A stretch of DNA of 5,856 bases from an uncultured Bacteroidales bacterium (lineage in GTDB: Bacteria > Bacteroidota > Bacteroidia > Bacteroidales > F082). The stretch covers positions 1 to 5,856 of the forward strand of contig CALFIT010000126.1 in assembly GCA_937877465.1 (NCBI GenBank), in the 5' to 3' direction. Below are positions 1 through 5,847 of the stretch, piece after piece; position 1 is the stretch's first letter; each line of letters opens with the position of its first letter. A program made the position numbers and the translations under genes. The notes below the pieces were generated by a model. The model saw nothing but the letters and a program-made list of their open reading frames with translations, was not told where the DNA came from and did not search any database.

Positions 1-293
1 GTGGGGACGCTAGGCAGCACGCTCTCGATTTGCGAGCTGACTTCGCTCTTCGGGGTGCCTTCCTTGGAGCTCTTCGGCAGGGTGATGCTCGAAATCAGGC
101 AGAGCACGACCAACACGCCGGCCATCGTCCATGTGGCTTTTTCAAGGAAATCGGTCGTCTGACGCACGCCCATCATCTGGTTGGCACCACCGAAATTGGA
201 CACCAAACCACCGCCTTTTGAGTTCTGAACCAAAACGATTAATCCTAATAACACACTGACAATCAGGATTAAAATTACTACTAATGTGTACAT
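1..293 (-). CDS. secG: Preprotein translocase subunit SecG (3' end beyond window)
   Basis: SecG is the small accessory subunit of the SecYEG channel in the inner membrane and helps SecA-driven export. I translated the minus strand from an ATG at 293; the frame stays open for 97 codons to the left edge, so the C-terminus is missing. Seen: a hydrophobic first membrane segment at about residues 3-22, then the SecG hallmark loop Q-N-S-K-G-G-G-L (23-30), a Gly/Asn/Met-rich stretch with FGGANQMMG (34-42), a second membrane segment at about 56-72, and a polar Ser/Lys/Glu-rich tail. The two-helix layout and the GGGL loop are diagnostic of the family. The start lies 18 bases after the TPR gene's stop and has no Shine-Dalgarno, only an A/T-rich leader, as is usual in Bacteroidota. 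It is probably the last gene seen of the sigma-54 activator/lptE/TPR operon, perhaps with an added internal promoter at 353-384. The missing end cannot be assessed. Confidence 0.93.
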   Translation of the reverse strand, partial: MYTLVVILILIVSVLLGLIVLVQNSKGGGLVSNFGGANQMMGVRQTTDFLEKATWTMAGVLVVLCLISSITLPKSSKEGTPKSEVSSQIESVLPSVP

Positions 294-311
294 TTTTGTT
301 TATTTAATTGT

Positions 312-1127
312 TTAACTTTCTTTGCTTTCTTCCAAGCGTTCAATTTGGGCTGCAAAATAACGACTTTTTTCTGGATATTTCAAGCCTAATTTTTCATAAA
401 TTGATATTGCCTTCTCGACATACCCCTGTTTTTCGTATATTTTGGCCAAGGTTTCGCTGACGATGTTCTCTTGGTCGATGATGCTGTTTTGCGCCACCGA
501 GATGGGGTTGTAGAACTCGGCCTTGGGTCGCGAGATGCTCGGATTTTCAATGATAAACTTGTCAATCAATTCTTTACGCGACAACTTCTTCGGTTTGGGC
601 TGTTCGGTTTCCTTGCGCTTCTTTTCCTCTTCGAGTTCCTTCAAGCGGTTGGCGATGATGGCTTTCAACTCTTCGAGCGACTTGCGTTTTTCTTCGAGCA
701 GGGCCATCTCGGCGGAGAGTTCCTCGTGGCTGCCGCTGAGGTCGATTTCGGGGATGATGAACACCTTTTCGCGGATGATGCCGATAGTTTGTTCCTCTTT
801 CGCGTCGATGGGCTTGATGGACGAGAAGACGTTGTCGGCGGGTGCGATTTCATCGGGCAAGGCGGGTGTCTCAGGCTCGCTTTCCCGGCGATGGCGGGCT
901 ATCAGGGTGAACAGCCGCAGCTTGTCGCGGTTGGGCATGAGGACGGCGGCGCGACGCAACTGCCCGTCGTAACGGTCGTCGTCGGCATTCTGGTAGGCAA
1001 CGGCCAAAAGGGTTTGCCCGATGGCGAAATAGGGATAATCCGCCACGAGTTGCTCCACATCGCTAATGGCTTCGTCTTTCAACCTCTCGGGCTGTGTCAT
1101 GTATCCTATCAGTTGCTTGCTGTCCAT
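312..1127 (-). CDS. Cytoplasmic coiled-coil and TPR-like protein of unknown function
   Basis: Role unknown; it resembles the TPR-like proteins that I recall lying between lptE and secG in Bacteroidota. Seen: 271 aa, no signal peptide or membrane segment, so probably cytoplasmic. The N-terminal part (about 1-80) is helical, with PYFAIGQTLLAVAYQ (32-46) and a following Arg-rich helix. A Pro/Glu linker follows (about 82-112). Residues about 134-172 are a strongly charged Glu/Lys/Leu coiled coil, followed by a KPKK stretch. Residues about 183-215 (SRKELIDKFIIENPSISRP, then FYNPISVAQNS) are a short polar segment. One convincing TPR-like unit lies at about 221-254 (A-x-I-Y-E-K-Q-G-Y-x-E-K-A-I-x-I-Y-E-K-L), with a final helix after it. 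The ATG at 1127 lies two bases after the lptE stop, so translation is probably coupled. A scaffold role is plausible but only inferred. The last 40 codons are much more AT-rich than the rest. Confidence 0.9.
   Translation of the reverse strand: MDSKQLIGYMTQPERLKDEAISDVEQLVADYPYFAIGQTLLAVAYQNADDDRYDGQLRRAAVLMPNRDKLRLFTLIARHRRESEPETPALPDEIAPADNVFSSIKPIDAKEEQTIGIIREKVFIIPEIDLSGSHEELSAEMALLEEKRKSLEELKAIIANRLKELEEEKKRKETEQPKPKKLSRKELIDKFIIENPSISRPKAEFYNPISVAQNSIIDQENIVSETLAKIYEKQGYVEKAISIYEKLGLKYPEKSRYFAAQIERLEESKES
353..384 (-). promoter_or_regulatory. Candidate internal promoter for secG
   Basis: On the minus strand CTTG (384-381) is followed by exactly 20 bases and then TTATTTTG (360-353). The Bacteroidota vegetative promoter is TTTG, 19-21 bases, TAnnTTTG, so each half has one mismatch and the spacing is right. 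Transcription would begin about 50 bases before the secG start. The site lies inside the 3' end of the TPR gene, where codon use turns markedly AT-rich, which is both what an embedded promoter would need and a reason such a match could arise by chance. Confidence 0.3.
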
Positions 1128-1129
1128 AA

Positions 1130-1639
1130 CTACCAGTTTACCAATGCTTTGTTGAAAATGTCTTCCACCAATTGCTCGATGATGGTGCTGGTCAGCGACT
1201 CTTGCACCGAGTTGAGGTCTTGGTCGCTGGGGTAGTCTTCATAGCGCGAGAAGCTTTGCTCGAAGTCTTTGGTTTCGTCGATGCGGTTGCTGAACCTGAC
1301 ATTCACTTTGATGGTGAGTCGGTTCATGGCGGCGGTCTGTCCCGAAGTGATGGCCACGGGCACGGTGTTGTAGTCGGTGATTTCGCCCTCAAAGGCAATG
1401 TCGCCGCCGCTTTCCACCATGTCCAACGTGGTTTGGTTGGTCATCGCGTCGCGCAAGGCGTTGGTGAAGTTGTTGCTCAGCGTCGGGTTGACCAATTGGG
1501 CGTGGTTGGGGAAATACTCCACCGAAACGGTCTTGGCCTCGGCGGGAATCGATGCGCCCGAGAAGCTATAGATGCCGCAGCCCTGGCAAACGAAGGCCAA
1601 AGCCAACACGAGAACCGCTATCTTCGCCTTCGTCTTCAT
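1130..1639 (-). CDS. lptE: LptE-family lipopolysaccharide assembly lipoprotein
   Basis: LptE is an outer-membrane lipoprotein that plugs the LptD barrel and helps place lipopolysaccharide in the outer leaflet. Seen: 169 aa, a basic start (MKTKAK), a hydrophobic signal segment at about residues 7-17, and Cys21 followed by GIYSFSGASIP (22-32), the start of mature LptE in Bacteroidota. The body alternates short strands and helices, as in the LptE fold: SVEYFPN (39-45), a long helix region around 55-75, and a C-terminal helix (about 147-165). The lipobox is atypical: V-C-Q-G before Cys21, with Cys18 at the -3 position where Leu is usual; relaxed lipoboxes are common in this phylum. The ATG overlaps the upstream activator's TGA by four bases (ATGA, 1636-1639), implying coupled translation. 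The stop is two bases from the TPR gene start. Family is clear; partnership with LptD is inferred from family knowledge. Confidence 0.92.
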   Translation of the reverse strand: MKTKAKIAVLVLALAFVCQGCGIYSFSGASIPAEAKTVSVEYFPNHAQLVNPTLSNNFTNALRDAMTNQTTLDMVESGGDIAFEGEITDYNTVPVAITSGQTAAMNRLTIKVNVRFSNRIDETKDFEQSFSRYEDYPSDQDLNSVQESLTSTIIEQLVEDIFNKALVNW

Positions 1640-2877
1640 AGGTCGATGCCGTATTCGTTGATTTTCCTGTAAAGGGTGCGTTCGCTGATGCCCAAGGCCT
1701 TGGCCGCGTCTTTGCGCTTGCCGCGATGTGTCTCCAATGCCTTGATAATCATCTCTTTCTCGTGTTCCTCCAAAGAAAAGCTGTTGCTCGTTGAGCCTGA
1801 CGAAACAATGCCATAATGGGTTTCCTCGGCAGGAACGAACTCGGCAAACTCCTGCTCGGCCATCTCCGGCTCGTCGTGACTCACGCGGGTCACCACCGTG
1901 TCGCCGATTTGCGTGACGGGCGTTGGCGGGATGTAGGTCGGCTCCATCGGGCGACCGCTTGTCATGTTGTTGACTTGCGCCCGCAGCTCGGCGATGTCTT
2001 TCTTCATGTCGAAAAGGACGCGGTAGAGCAGGTCGCGCTCCGACATTCCATCGGGCGTGTCCTCGCGAGGCAGCAGCATGGGCAGGTTGCTCTGCACGCG
2101 GTTGGGCAGGTATTTGGCCAAGGTCTCCGCCGTGATGTTGCGCTCGGTCTCCATGATGGAGATCTGCTCCGTGACGTTCTTCAGTTGGCGCACGTTGCCG
2201 TCCCAGCGGTAGCTTTCCAACATCCTGACGGCTTCGGCGTCCAAGGTGATGGGCGGGATGTGGTTGCGCTCGGCGAAGTCGGCGGCAAACTTGCGGAACA
2301 GCAGCGGGATGTCGGCCTTCCTCTCGCGCAAGGCGGGGATGTGGATGGGGATGGTGTTCAACCTATAATATAAATCCTCGCGGAAACGGCCTTTCTCGAT
2401 GGCCAAGGGCAAATCGACGTTGGTGGCGGCCACGATCCTGACGTCGGTCTTCATCACCTTGTTGCCGCCCACGCGGATGTATTCGCCGTTTTCGAGCACG
2501 CGCAACAGGCGGGCTTGGGTGGAGAGGGGCAGTTCGCCCACCTCGTCCAAGAACAAGGTGCCTTTGTCGGCAATCTCGAAGTAGCCCTTGCGCTCGTTAA
2601 CGGCTCCCGTGAACGAGCCTTTTTCGTGGCCAAACAGTTCAGAGTCAATCGTTCCCTCTGGGATGGCGCCACAGTTGACGGCGAAATACTGGCCGTGCTT
2701 GCGGGCGCTGTTTTGGTGGATGATCTTCGGAAACACGTCCTTGCCCGTGCCGCTCTCGCCGGTGATGAGCACGGTGAGGTCGGTGGCGGCCACTTGCGCG
2801 GCGATGCCGATGGCGCGGTCCAACTCAGGGTCGGTGCCGATGATGCCGAAGGTCCGTTTTATTGCTTGTACGTCCAT
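1636..2877 (-). CDS. Sigma-54-dependent transcriptional activator without receiver domain (AAA+ and Fis-type HTH)
   Basis: Bacterial enhancer-binding protein: an AAA+ ATPase that remodels sigma-54 RNA polymerase at promoters. Seen in order: a short N-terminus of about 10 residues with no receiver, GAF or PAS domain; Walker A GESGTGKD (40-47); the sigma-54-contacting loop as GSFTGA (87-92, usual GAFTGA); Walker B LFLDE (108-112); sensor I ATN (151-153); arginine-finger region GRFREDLYYRL (163-173); sensor II WDGNVRQL (225-232); a linker at about 241-366 with a helical SERDLLYRVLFDMKKDI segment and then Pro/Glu/Thr/Ser-rich sequence; and a C-terminal Fis-type HTH (about 368-410; recognition helix near 398-407). 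All catalytic motifs are intact, so it should be active. With no sensory domain, control may lie in its own expression or in a partner. Its TGA overlaps the lptE start. The ATG at 2877 is directly preceded by the heptamer repeat, with no Shine-Dalgarno. Target genes are unknown. Confidence 0.93.
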   Translation of the reverse strand: MDVQAIKRTFGIIGTDPELDRAIGIAAQVAATDLTVLITGESGTGKDVFPKIIHQNSARKHGQYFAVNCGAIPEGTIDSELFGHEKGSFTGAVNERKGYFEIADKGTLFLDEVGELPLSTQARLLRVLENGEYIRVGGNKVMKTDVRIVAATNVDLPLAIEKGRFREDLYYRLNTIPIHIPALRERKADIPLLFRKFAADFAERNHIPPITLDAEAVRMLESYRWDGNVRQLKNVTEQISIMETERNITAETLAKYLPNRVQSNLPMLLPREDTPDGMSERDLLYRVLFDMKKDIAELRAQVNNMTSGRPMEPTYIPPTPVTQIGDTVVTRVSHDEPEMAEQEFAEFVPAEETHYGIVSSGSTSNSFSLEEHEKEMIIKALETHRGKRKDAAKALGISERTLYRKINEYGIDL

Positions 2878-2880
2878 TTC

Positions 2881-2969
2881 TTTCAGTTTTCAGTTTTCAG
2901 TTATTCAGTTGTTCAGTTTTCAGTTTAGGGAACTCCTAACTGCAAACTGCAAACTGCCAACTGGAAACT
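2881..2969. repeat. Inverted array of heptamer-spaced CAGTT / AACTG units
   Basis: Read on the plus strand, CAGTT occurs at 2884, 2891, 2898, 2906, 2914 and 2921 (spacing 7, 7, 8, 8, 7). After a 12-base spacer, its reverse complement AACTG occurs at 2938, 2945, 2952 and 2959 (spacing 7 throughout), with a partial unit at 2966. The two arms can fold into a long imperfect hairpin centred near 2932, with an AGG/CCT top (2927-2929 with 2935-2937). The array fills the whole gap between pheT and the activator gene: its last unit overlaps the pheT stop codon and its first ends within ten bases of the activator ATG. It could act as a transcription barrier, an RNA structure covering the start codon, or a neutral slippage-grown repeat. 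Heptamer tandem repeats are known from cyanobacterial genomes; a family name for this one is not known to me. Confidence 0.9.
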
Positions 2970-5436
2970 ATCTCAACACAGCATTCAGTTCTTTTTCCAT
3001 CGCGCCTTGTATCTTCGCCATCGTCTTCTCGATTACCTTGTCGGTGAGGGTGGTAGTGGGCGACATCAGCACGAAGCTCATCGCATATTGTTTCTTGCCT
3101 TCCGGGATCTTCTCGCCTTCATACACGTCGAAGAGGCTCATCGATTGCAGGATCTTGTTCTCCGCGCCCATGGCCACTTTCTTCACCTCGTCGAAGGTGA
3201 CGCTCTTGTCGAAAATCATGGCGAGGTCACGGCGCACGGCGGGGAACTTCGACAGCGGCTCGAAATGCACTTCCTTGGCCTTGGCCAAGCATTGCATCAT
3301 CAGCGTCCAGTTGAAGGTGGCGTAAAACACGTCTTTCTTCACGTCGAAGTGCTTCAAGGTTTTCTTGCTGAGCTTGCCGAGGGTGACAATCTCTTGTCCG
3401 CCAATGCAATAGGTGGTCGCGTAGTCGAAATGCGGCTGGTTGGCTTCCTTGGCTTCGAGGGCGTTGAAGTCGAACTTGAAGTGGTTGAGCACGCCCATGA
3501 CGTATTCCTTCAGGTCGAAGTAATCGACGGCCTTGGCTTGGTTGCTCCACAGCTCGGCTTGCTTGTTGCCGGTGAGGAAGAGGTCGAGGCAAGTGTGCTC
3601 GCTGTAAGGCTTGAGCGGCTTGGTTTCGTCGCCAACTTTCGCTGCGTCAAAGAAATAGACGCTGCCAAACTCGAAGAACTTCATGTCGCTGACCTTGCGG
3701 TTTTGGTTGAAGGCGATACTTTCCAATCCGCCCCAAAGCAGGGTCTGGCGCATCACGTTGAGGTCGCTGCTGAGCGGGTTGATGATCTTCACGTTCTTCG
3801 CAGGGTCGAAGGCGGGGAAGGCCTCGCTGTAGGCGGCCTTGGTGAGCGAGTTGTTCATGATCTCGTAGAAGCCGTTGGCCACGAGCATGTCGCTGATTTT
3901 CTGCTGCATCTTGTCGGCATCGGGCTTTGCGGCGCGACTGACCGAGGCGTGGATGCGGCTCGGAATCTCGATGTTGTCGTAGCCGTAGATGCGCAGGATT
4001 TCTTCCACCACGTCGGCGGGACGGGTCACATCGACCTTGCTGGTATGCACATCGACGACCACATGCTTGTCGTCTTGCTCTACGACTTGACATTCAAGGC
4101 TCTTCAGTATGTTGACGGCTTGGGTTGGGTCGATGACCTTGCCGGCCATCTTGTTCAGGTAGTCGAACTTCAAGTCAACGCGGGCAGGGGTGAAGTCGCC
4201 GTTCTTCACGTCCTTGATTTCGGACGAAACCGTTCCGCCGGCCAACTCCTTTATTAATAAGGCGGCGCGTTTTAGGGCGTAAATCGTGATGTTGGGGTCG
4301 GCACCACGCTCGTAGCGGAACGAGGCGTCGGTTTGCAGGCCGTGGAACTTGGCCGTCTTGCGGATGCTGGTGGGGTTGAAGTAGGCGCTTTCGAGGAAGA
4401 CGTTGGTGGTCTCCATCGTCACGCCCGACTGCTGTCCGCCAAACACGCCCGCGATGCACATGGGCGCTTCGGCGTTGCAAATCATCAGGTTGGTGGCGGC
4501 CAACTTGCGCTCCACGCCGTCCAAGGTGACGAAAGGCGTGTCCTTGGGCAGGCATTTCACCACCACCTTCTTGCCCGCAATCTTGTCGGCGTCGAAGGCG
4601 TGCATGGGTTGGCCCACTTCCATCAGCACGTAGTTGGTGATATCGACGATGTTGTTGATGCTGCGGATGCCGACGGCGGCTAAGCGGTTCTTGAGCCAGG
4701 CCGGCGACTCGCCCACTTTCACGCCGCTGACGGTCACGCCCGAATAGCGCGGACAGGCTTGCGTGTCCTCCACGACCACTTCGATGTCGTTGTCGTGGTT
4801 TTCCACCTTGAAGTCGTCCACCGAGGGACGGATGAGGTGGTATTTCGTGGTGTTTTCGCGCTGGTTGAGGGCGGCCACAAGGTCGCGGGCCGAGCCAATG
4901 TGTGAGGTGGCGTCGCTGCGGTTGGCGGTGAGTCCGATTTCAAGCGTATAGTCCTCTTCCACAGGGAAGTAGAACGCGGCGGGACGGCCCACTTCGTAGT
5001 CGTCGGGCAGCACCATGATGCCGTCGTGCGAAGTGCCGAGTTGCAGCTCGTCCTCGGCGCAAATCATGCCTTCGCTGACTTCGCCACGGATTTTGCCTTT
5101 CTTGATGGTGATGTGTTCGTCGCCAATCCAAAGCTCGGTGCCAATGGTGGCCACGAGCACCTTTTGGCCTGCCGCCACGTTGGGCGCGCCGCACACGATG
5201 TGGAGCGGTTCCTCGCCGCCCACATCGACGGTGGTGATGTGCAGGTGGTCGGAGTTGGGGTGGTCGATGCAGGTGAGCACCTTGCCGACGACGACGCCAC
5301 GTAGGGCACCTTTCACCGACTCAAAACGTTCCAAGTCTTCCACTTCGAGGCCCGTCGAGGTCAATATCTCGCCGACCTTCTCGGCCGGATAGTCGCAGTT
5401 GACGTATTGTTTCAACCAGTTGTAGGAGATTTTCAT
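2968..5436 (-). CDS. pheT: Phenylalanine--tRNA ligase beta subunit
   Basis: The beta subunit of the (alpha-beta)2 phenylalanyl-tRNA synthetase, a cytoplasmic enzyme charging tRNA-Phe; beta carries the tRNA-binding and editing parts while alpha (PheS, not in this window) carries the active site. Seen: 822 aa, normal for the long bacterial form, starting MKISYNWLKQYV. Domains: an OB-fold tRNA-binding domain (about 40-150) with HPNSDHL (59-65), VCGAPN (80-85) and IRGEVSEGMICAEDEL (116-131); B3/B4 editing domain (about 215-390) with GQPMHAFD (275-282) and ESAYFNP (349-355), where His279 and Glu349 appear to match known editing-site residues; B5 (about 415-490) ending EEILRIYGYDNI (478-489); a catalytic-like core (about 495-710); and a C-terminal ferredoxin-fold anticodon-binding domain beginning near FPAVRRDLAM (731-740). 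No frameshift or missing domain. pheS is not adjacent. The start has an A-rich leader and no Shine-Dalgarno. Two hairpins lie upstream. Confidence 0.97.
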   Translation of the reverse strand: MKISYNWLKQYVNCDYPAEKVGEILTSTGLEVEDLERFESVKGALRGVVVGKVLTCIDHPNSDHLHITTVDVGGEEPLHIVCGAPNVAAGQKVLVATIGTELWIGDEHITIKKGKIRGEVSEGMICAEDELQLGTSHDGIMVLPDDYEVGRPAAFYFPVEEDYTLEIGLTANRSDATSHIGSARDLVAALNQRENTTKYHLIRPSVDDFKVENHDNDIEVVVEDTQACPRYSGVTVSGVKVGESPAWLKNRLAAVGIRSINNIVDITNYVLMEVGQPMHAFDADKIAGKKVVVKCLPKDTPFVTLDGVERKLAATNLMICNAEAPMCIAGVFGGQQSGVTMETTNVFLESAYFNPTSIRKTAKFHGLQTDASFRYERGADPNITIYALKRAALLIKELAGGTVSSEIKDVKNGDFTPARVDLKFDYLNKMAGKVIDPTQAVNILKSLECQVVEQDDKHVVVDVHTSKVDVTRPADVVEEILRIYGYDNIEIPSRIHASVSRAAKPDADKMQQKISDMLVANGFYEIMNNSLTKAAYSEAFPAFDPAKNVKIINPLSSDLNVMRQTLLWGGLESIAFNQNRKVSDMKFFEFGSVYFFDAAKVGDETKPLKPYSEHTCLDLFLTGNKQAELWSNQAKAVDYFDLKEYVMGVLNHFKFDFNALEAKEANQPHFDYATTYCIGGQEIVTLGKLSKKTLKHFDVKKDVFYATFNWTLMMQCLAKAKEVHFEPLSKFPAVRRDLAMIFDKSVTFDEVKKVAMGAENKILQSMSLFDVYEGEKIPEGKKQYAMSFVLMSPTTTLTDKVIEKTMAKIQGAMEKELNAVLR

Positions 5437-5465
5437 TTTATTTGTATTTGTTTAATTTTCAATTT

Positions 5466-5498
5466 ATTGTCGCATTAGTGTCACATCATTGTCGCAAA
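5466..5498. repeat. Degenerate 11-bp tandem repeat, three copies
   Basis: Three adjacent 11-base units read ATTGTCGCATT (5466-5476), AGTGTCACATC (5477-5487) and ATTGTCGCAAA (5488-5498). The first and third share nine leading bases; the middle differs more. A spacing of 11 bases puts the units on nearly the same face of the DNA helix, which would suit a repeated protein-binding site, but no known operator is recognised. The array lies 30 to 62 bases before the pheT start and overlaps the first hairpin by four bases. Confidence 0.55.
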
Positions 5499-5516
5499 CT
5501 GCGTCCTCGCAGTTTG
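5495..5516. repeat. Perfect 9-bp hairpin A upstream of pheT
   Basis: CAAACTGCG (5495-5503) and CGCAGTTTG (5508-5516) are exact reverse complements around a 4-base loop TCCT. On the pheT-sense strand no U-run follows, so it is not a standard intrinsic terminator. It would lie in the pheT 5' untranslated RNA if transcription begins near 5575 or further up. Its core AACTGCG/CGCAGTT is identical to that of hairpin B at 5543-5563. Confidence 0.85.
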
Positions 5517-5542
5517 ACCAAACTTGTTTCCAATCTTGGCGT

Positions 5543-5563
5543 GGAACTGCGTGACGCAGTTCC
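5543..5563. repeat. Perfect 9-bp hairpin B upstream of pheT
   Basis: GGAACTGCG (5543-5551) and CGCAGTTCC (5555-5563) are exact reverse complements around the 3-base loop TGA. The seven-base core of each arm is the same as in hairpin A, 48 bases away, so arms can also pair across the two hairpins to form alternative folds. Outside the core the flanking pair changes in both arms together (A to G on one side, T to C on the other), which keeps the pairing. No U-run follows on the pheT-sense strand. Confidence 0.85.
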
Positions 5564-5581
5564 CGACATTGTTACAAGGCT

Positions 5582-5590
5582 GCAAAAATA
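5582..5590 (-). promoter_or_regulatory. Candidate pheT-proximal promoter -7 element
   Basis: The minus strand reads TATTTTTGC, an exact match to the Bacteroidota -7 consensus TAnnTTTG. Transcription would start near 5575 and give a pheT leader of about 140 bases containing both hairpins. No TTTG is found at the expected 19-21 base distance upstream; the nearest is only 11 bases away, so the -33 half is missing or weak. Confidence 0.4.
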
Positions 5591-5728
5591 CGAAAATCTG
5601 ACAAAATGTCACGGATATTTCTCCCTAAAAAGAAAAAATGCTTAAAACAAATCGGAATGCGTCCCTGTATTGAGCATTAAAAGCGTAAGTTGGGTGTCGT
5701 TTTGTCTCCTTGGTTTATCTTTCGAACC

Positions 5729-5737
5729 GCAAAGATA
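5729..5737 (-). promoter_or_regulatory. Candidate upstream promoter -7 element for pheT
   Basis: The minus strand reads TATCTTTGC, the form most often seen for the Bacteroidota -7 element TAnnTTTG. A start near 5722 would give a leader of about 285 bases. No TTTG stands at the usual distance upstream. Whether this or the site near 5582 drives pheT cannot be decided from sequence. Confidence 0.45.
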
Positions 5738-5781
5738 CACATTAATTTGGAATTGGGCTATTGTTTCTTCTAATTTGGTCG

Positions 5782-5802
5782 TTTTTGAAAAAAAATCAAA
5801 AA
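5782..5802. repeat. Small AT-rich inverted repeat in the putative divergent promoter region
   Basis: TTTTTGA (5782-5788) and TCAAAAA (5796-5802) are exact reverse complements around seven A's. The stem is nearly all A-T pairs, so it is weak as RNA. As DNA, the A-tracts may bend the region between the divergent -7-like sites. It could be chance in such AT-rich sequence. Confidence 0.4.
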
Positions 5803-5839
5803 TTCCAACAAAAATATATCGTAATTCGATAAATAGTTG

Positions 5840-5847
5840 TATTTTTG
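5840..5847 (+). promoter_or_regulatory. Plus-strand -7 promoter element reading out of the window
   Basis: TATTTTTG followed by CAG matches the Bacteroidota -7 consensus TAnnTTTG and is preceded by a long AT-rich stretch. Transcription would start within the last few bases of the window, so a plus-strand gene probably begins just beyond the right edge. No TTTG lies at the normal distance upstream. Confidence 0.45.

Noticed and set aside
30..221. Plus-strand 63-codon open frame at the left edge
   Set aside because: It lies opposite secG, whose membrane segments and GGGL loop are unmistakable on the minus strand.
471..1235. Plus-strand 254-codon open frame opposite the TPR and lptE genes
   Set aside because: It crosses the junction of two real genes and has a Phe/Leu-rich composition explained by the Glu/Lys codons of the coiled coil on the other strand.
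3007..4257. Plus-strand 416-codon open frame opposite pheT
   Set aside because: It is a mirror of the pheT codon pattern. The translation is His/Val/Gly-rich with no recognisable domain, while the minus strand encodes an intact, well-known enzyme.
5537..5550. Sigma-54 -24/-12-like sequence TGGC...TGC on the plus strand
   Set aside because: The GG-to-GC distance is one base short of the strict spacing and it overlaps hairpin B, so the match is likely accidental.
5442..5645. Plus-strand 67-codon open frame in the region upstream of pheT
   Set aside because: It runs through both hairpins and the 11-bp repeat, shows no domain, and has no promoter-like site in front of it; it looks like chance.
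5640..5676. Possible 11-residue leader peptide upstream of pheT (minus strand, MLNTGTHSDLF)
   Set aside because: Only one Phe, no ribosome-binding context, and no terminator-like stem followed by a clear U-run to make an attenuator.
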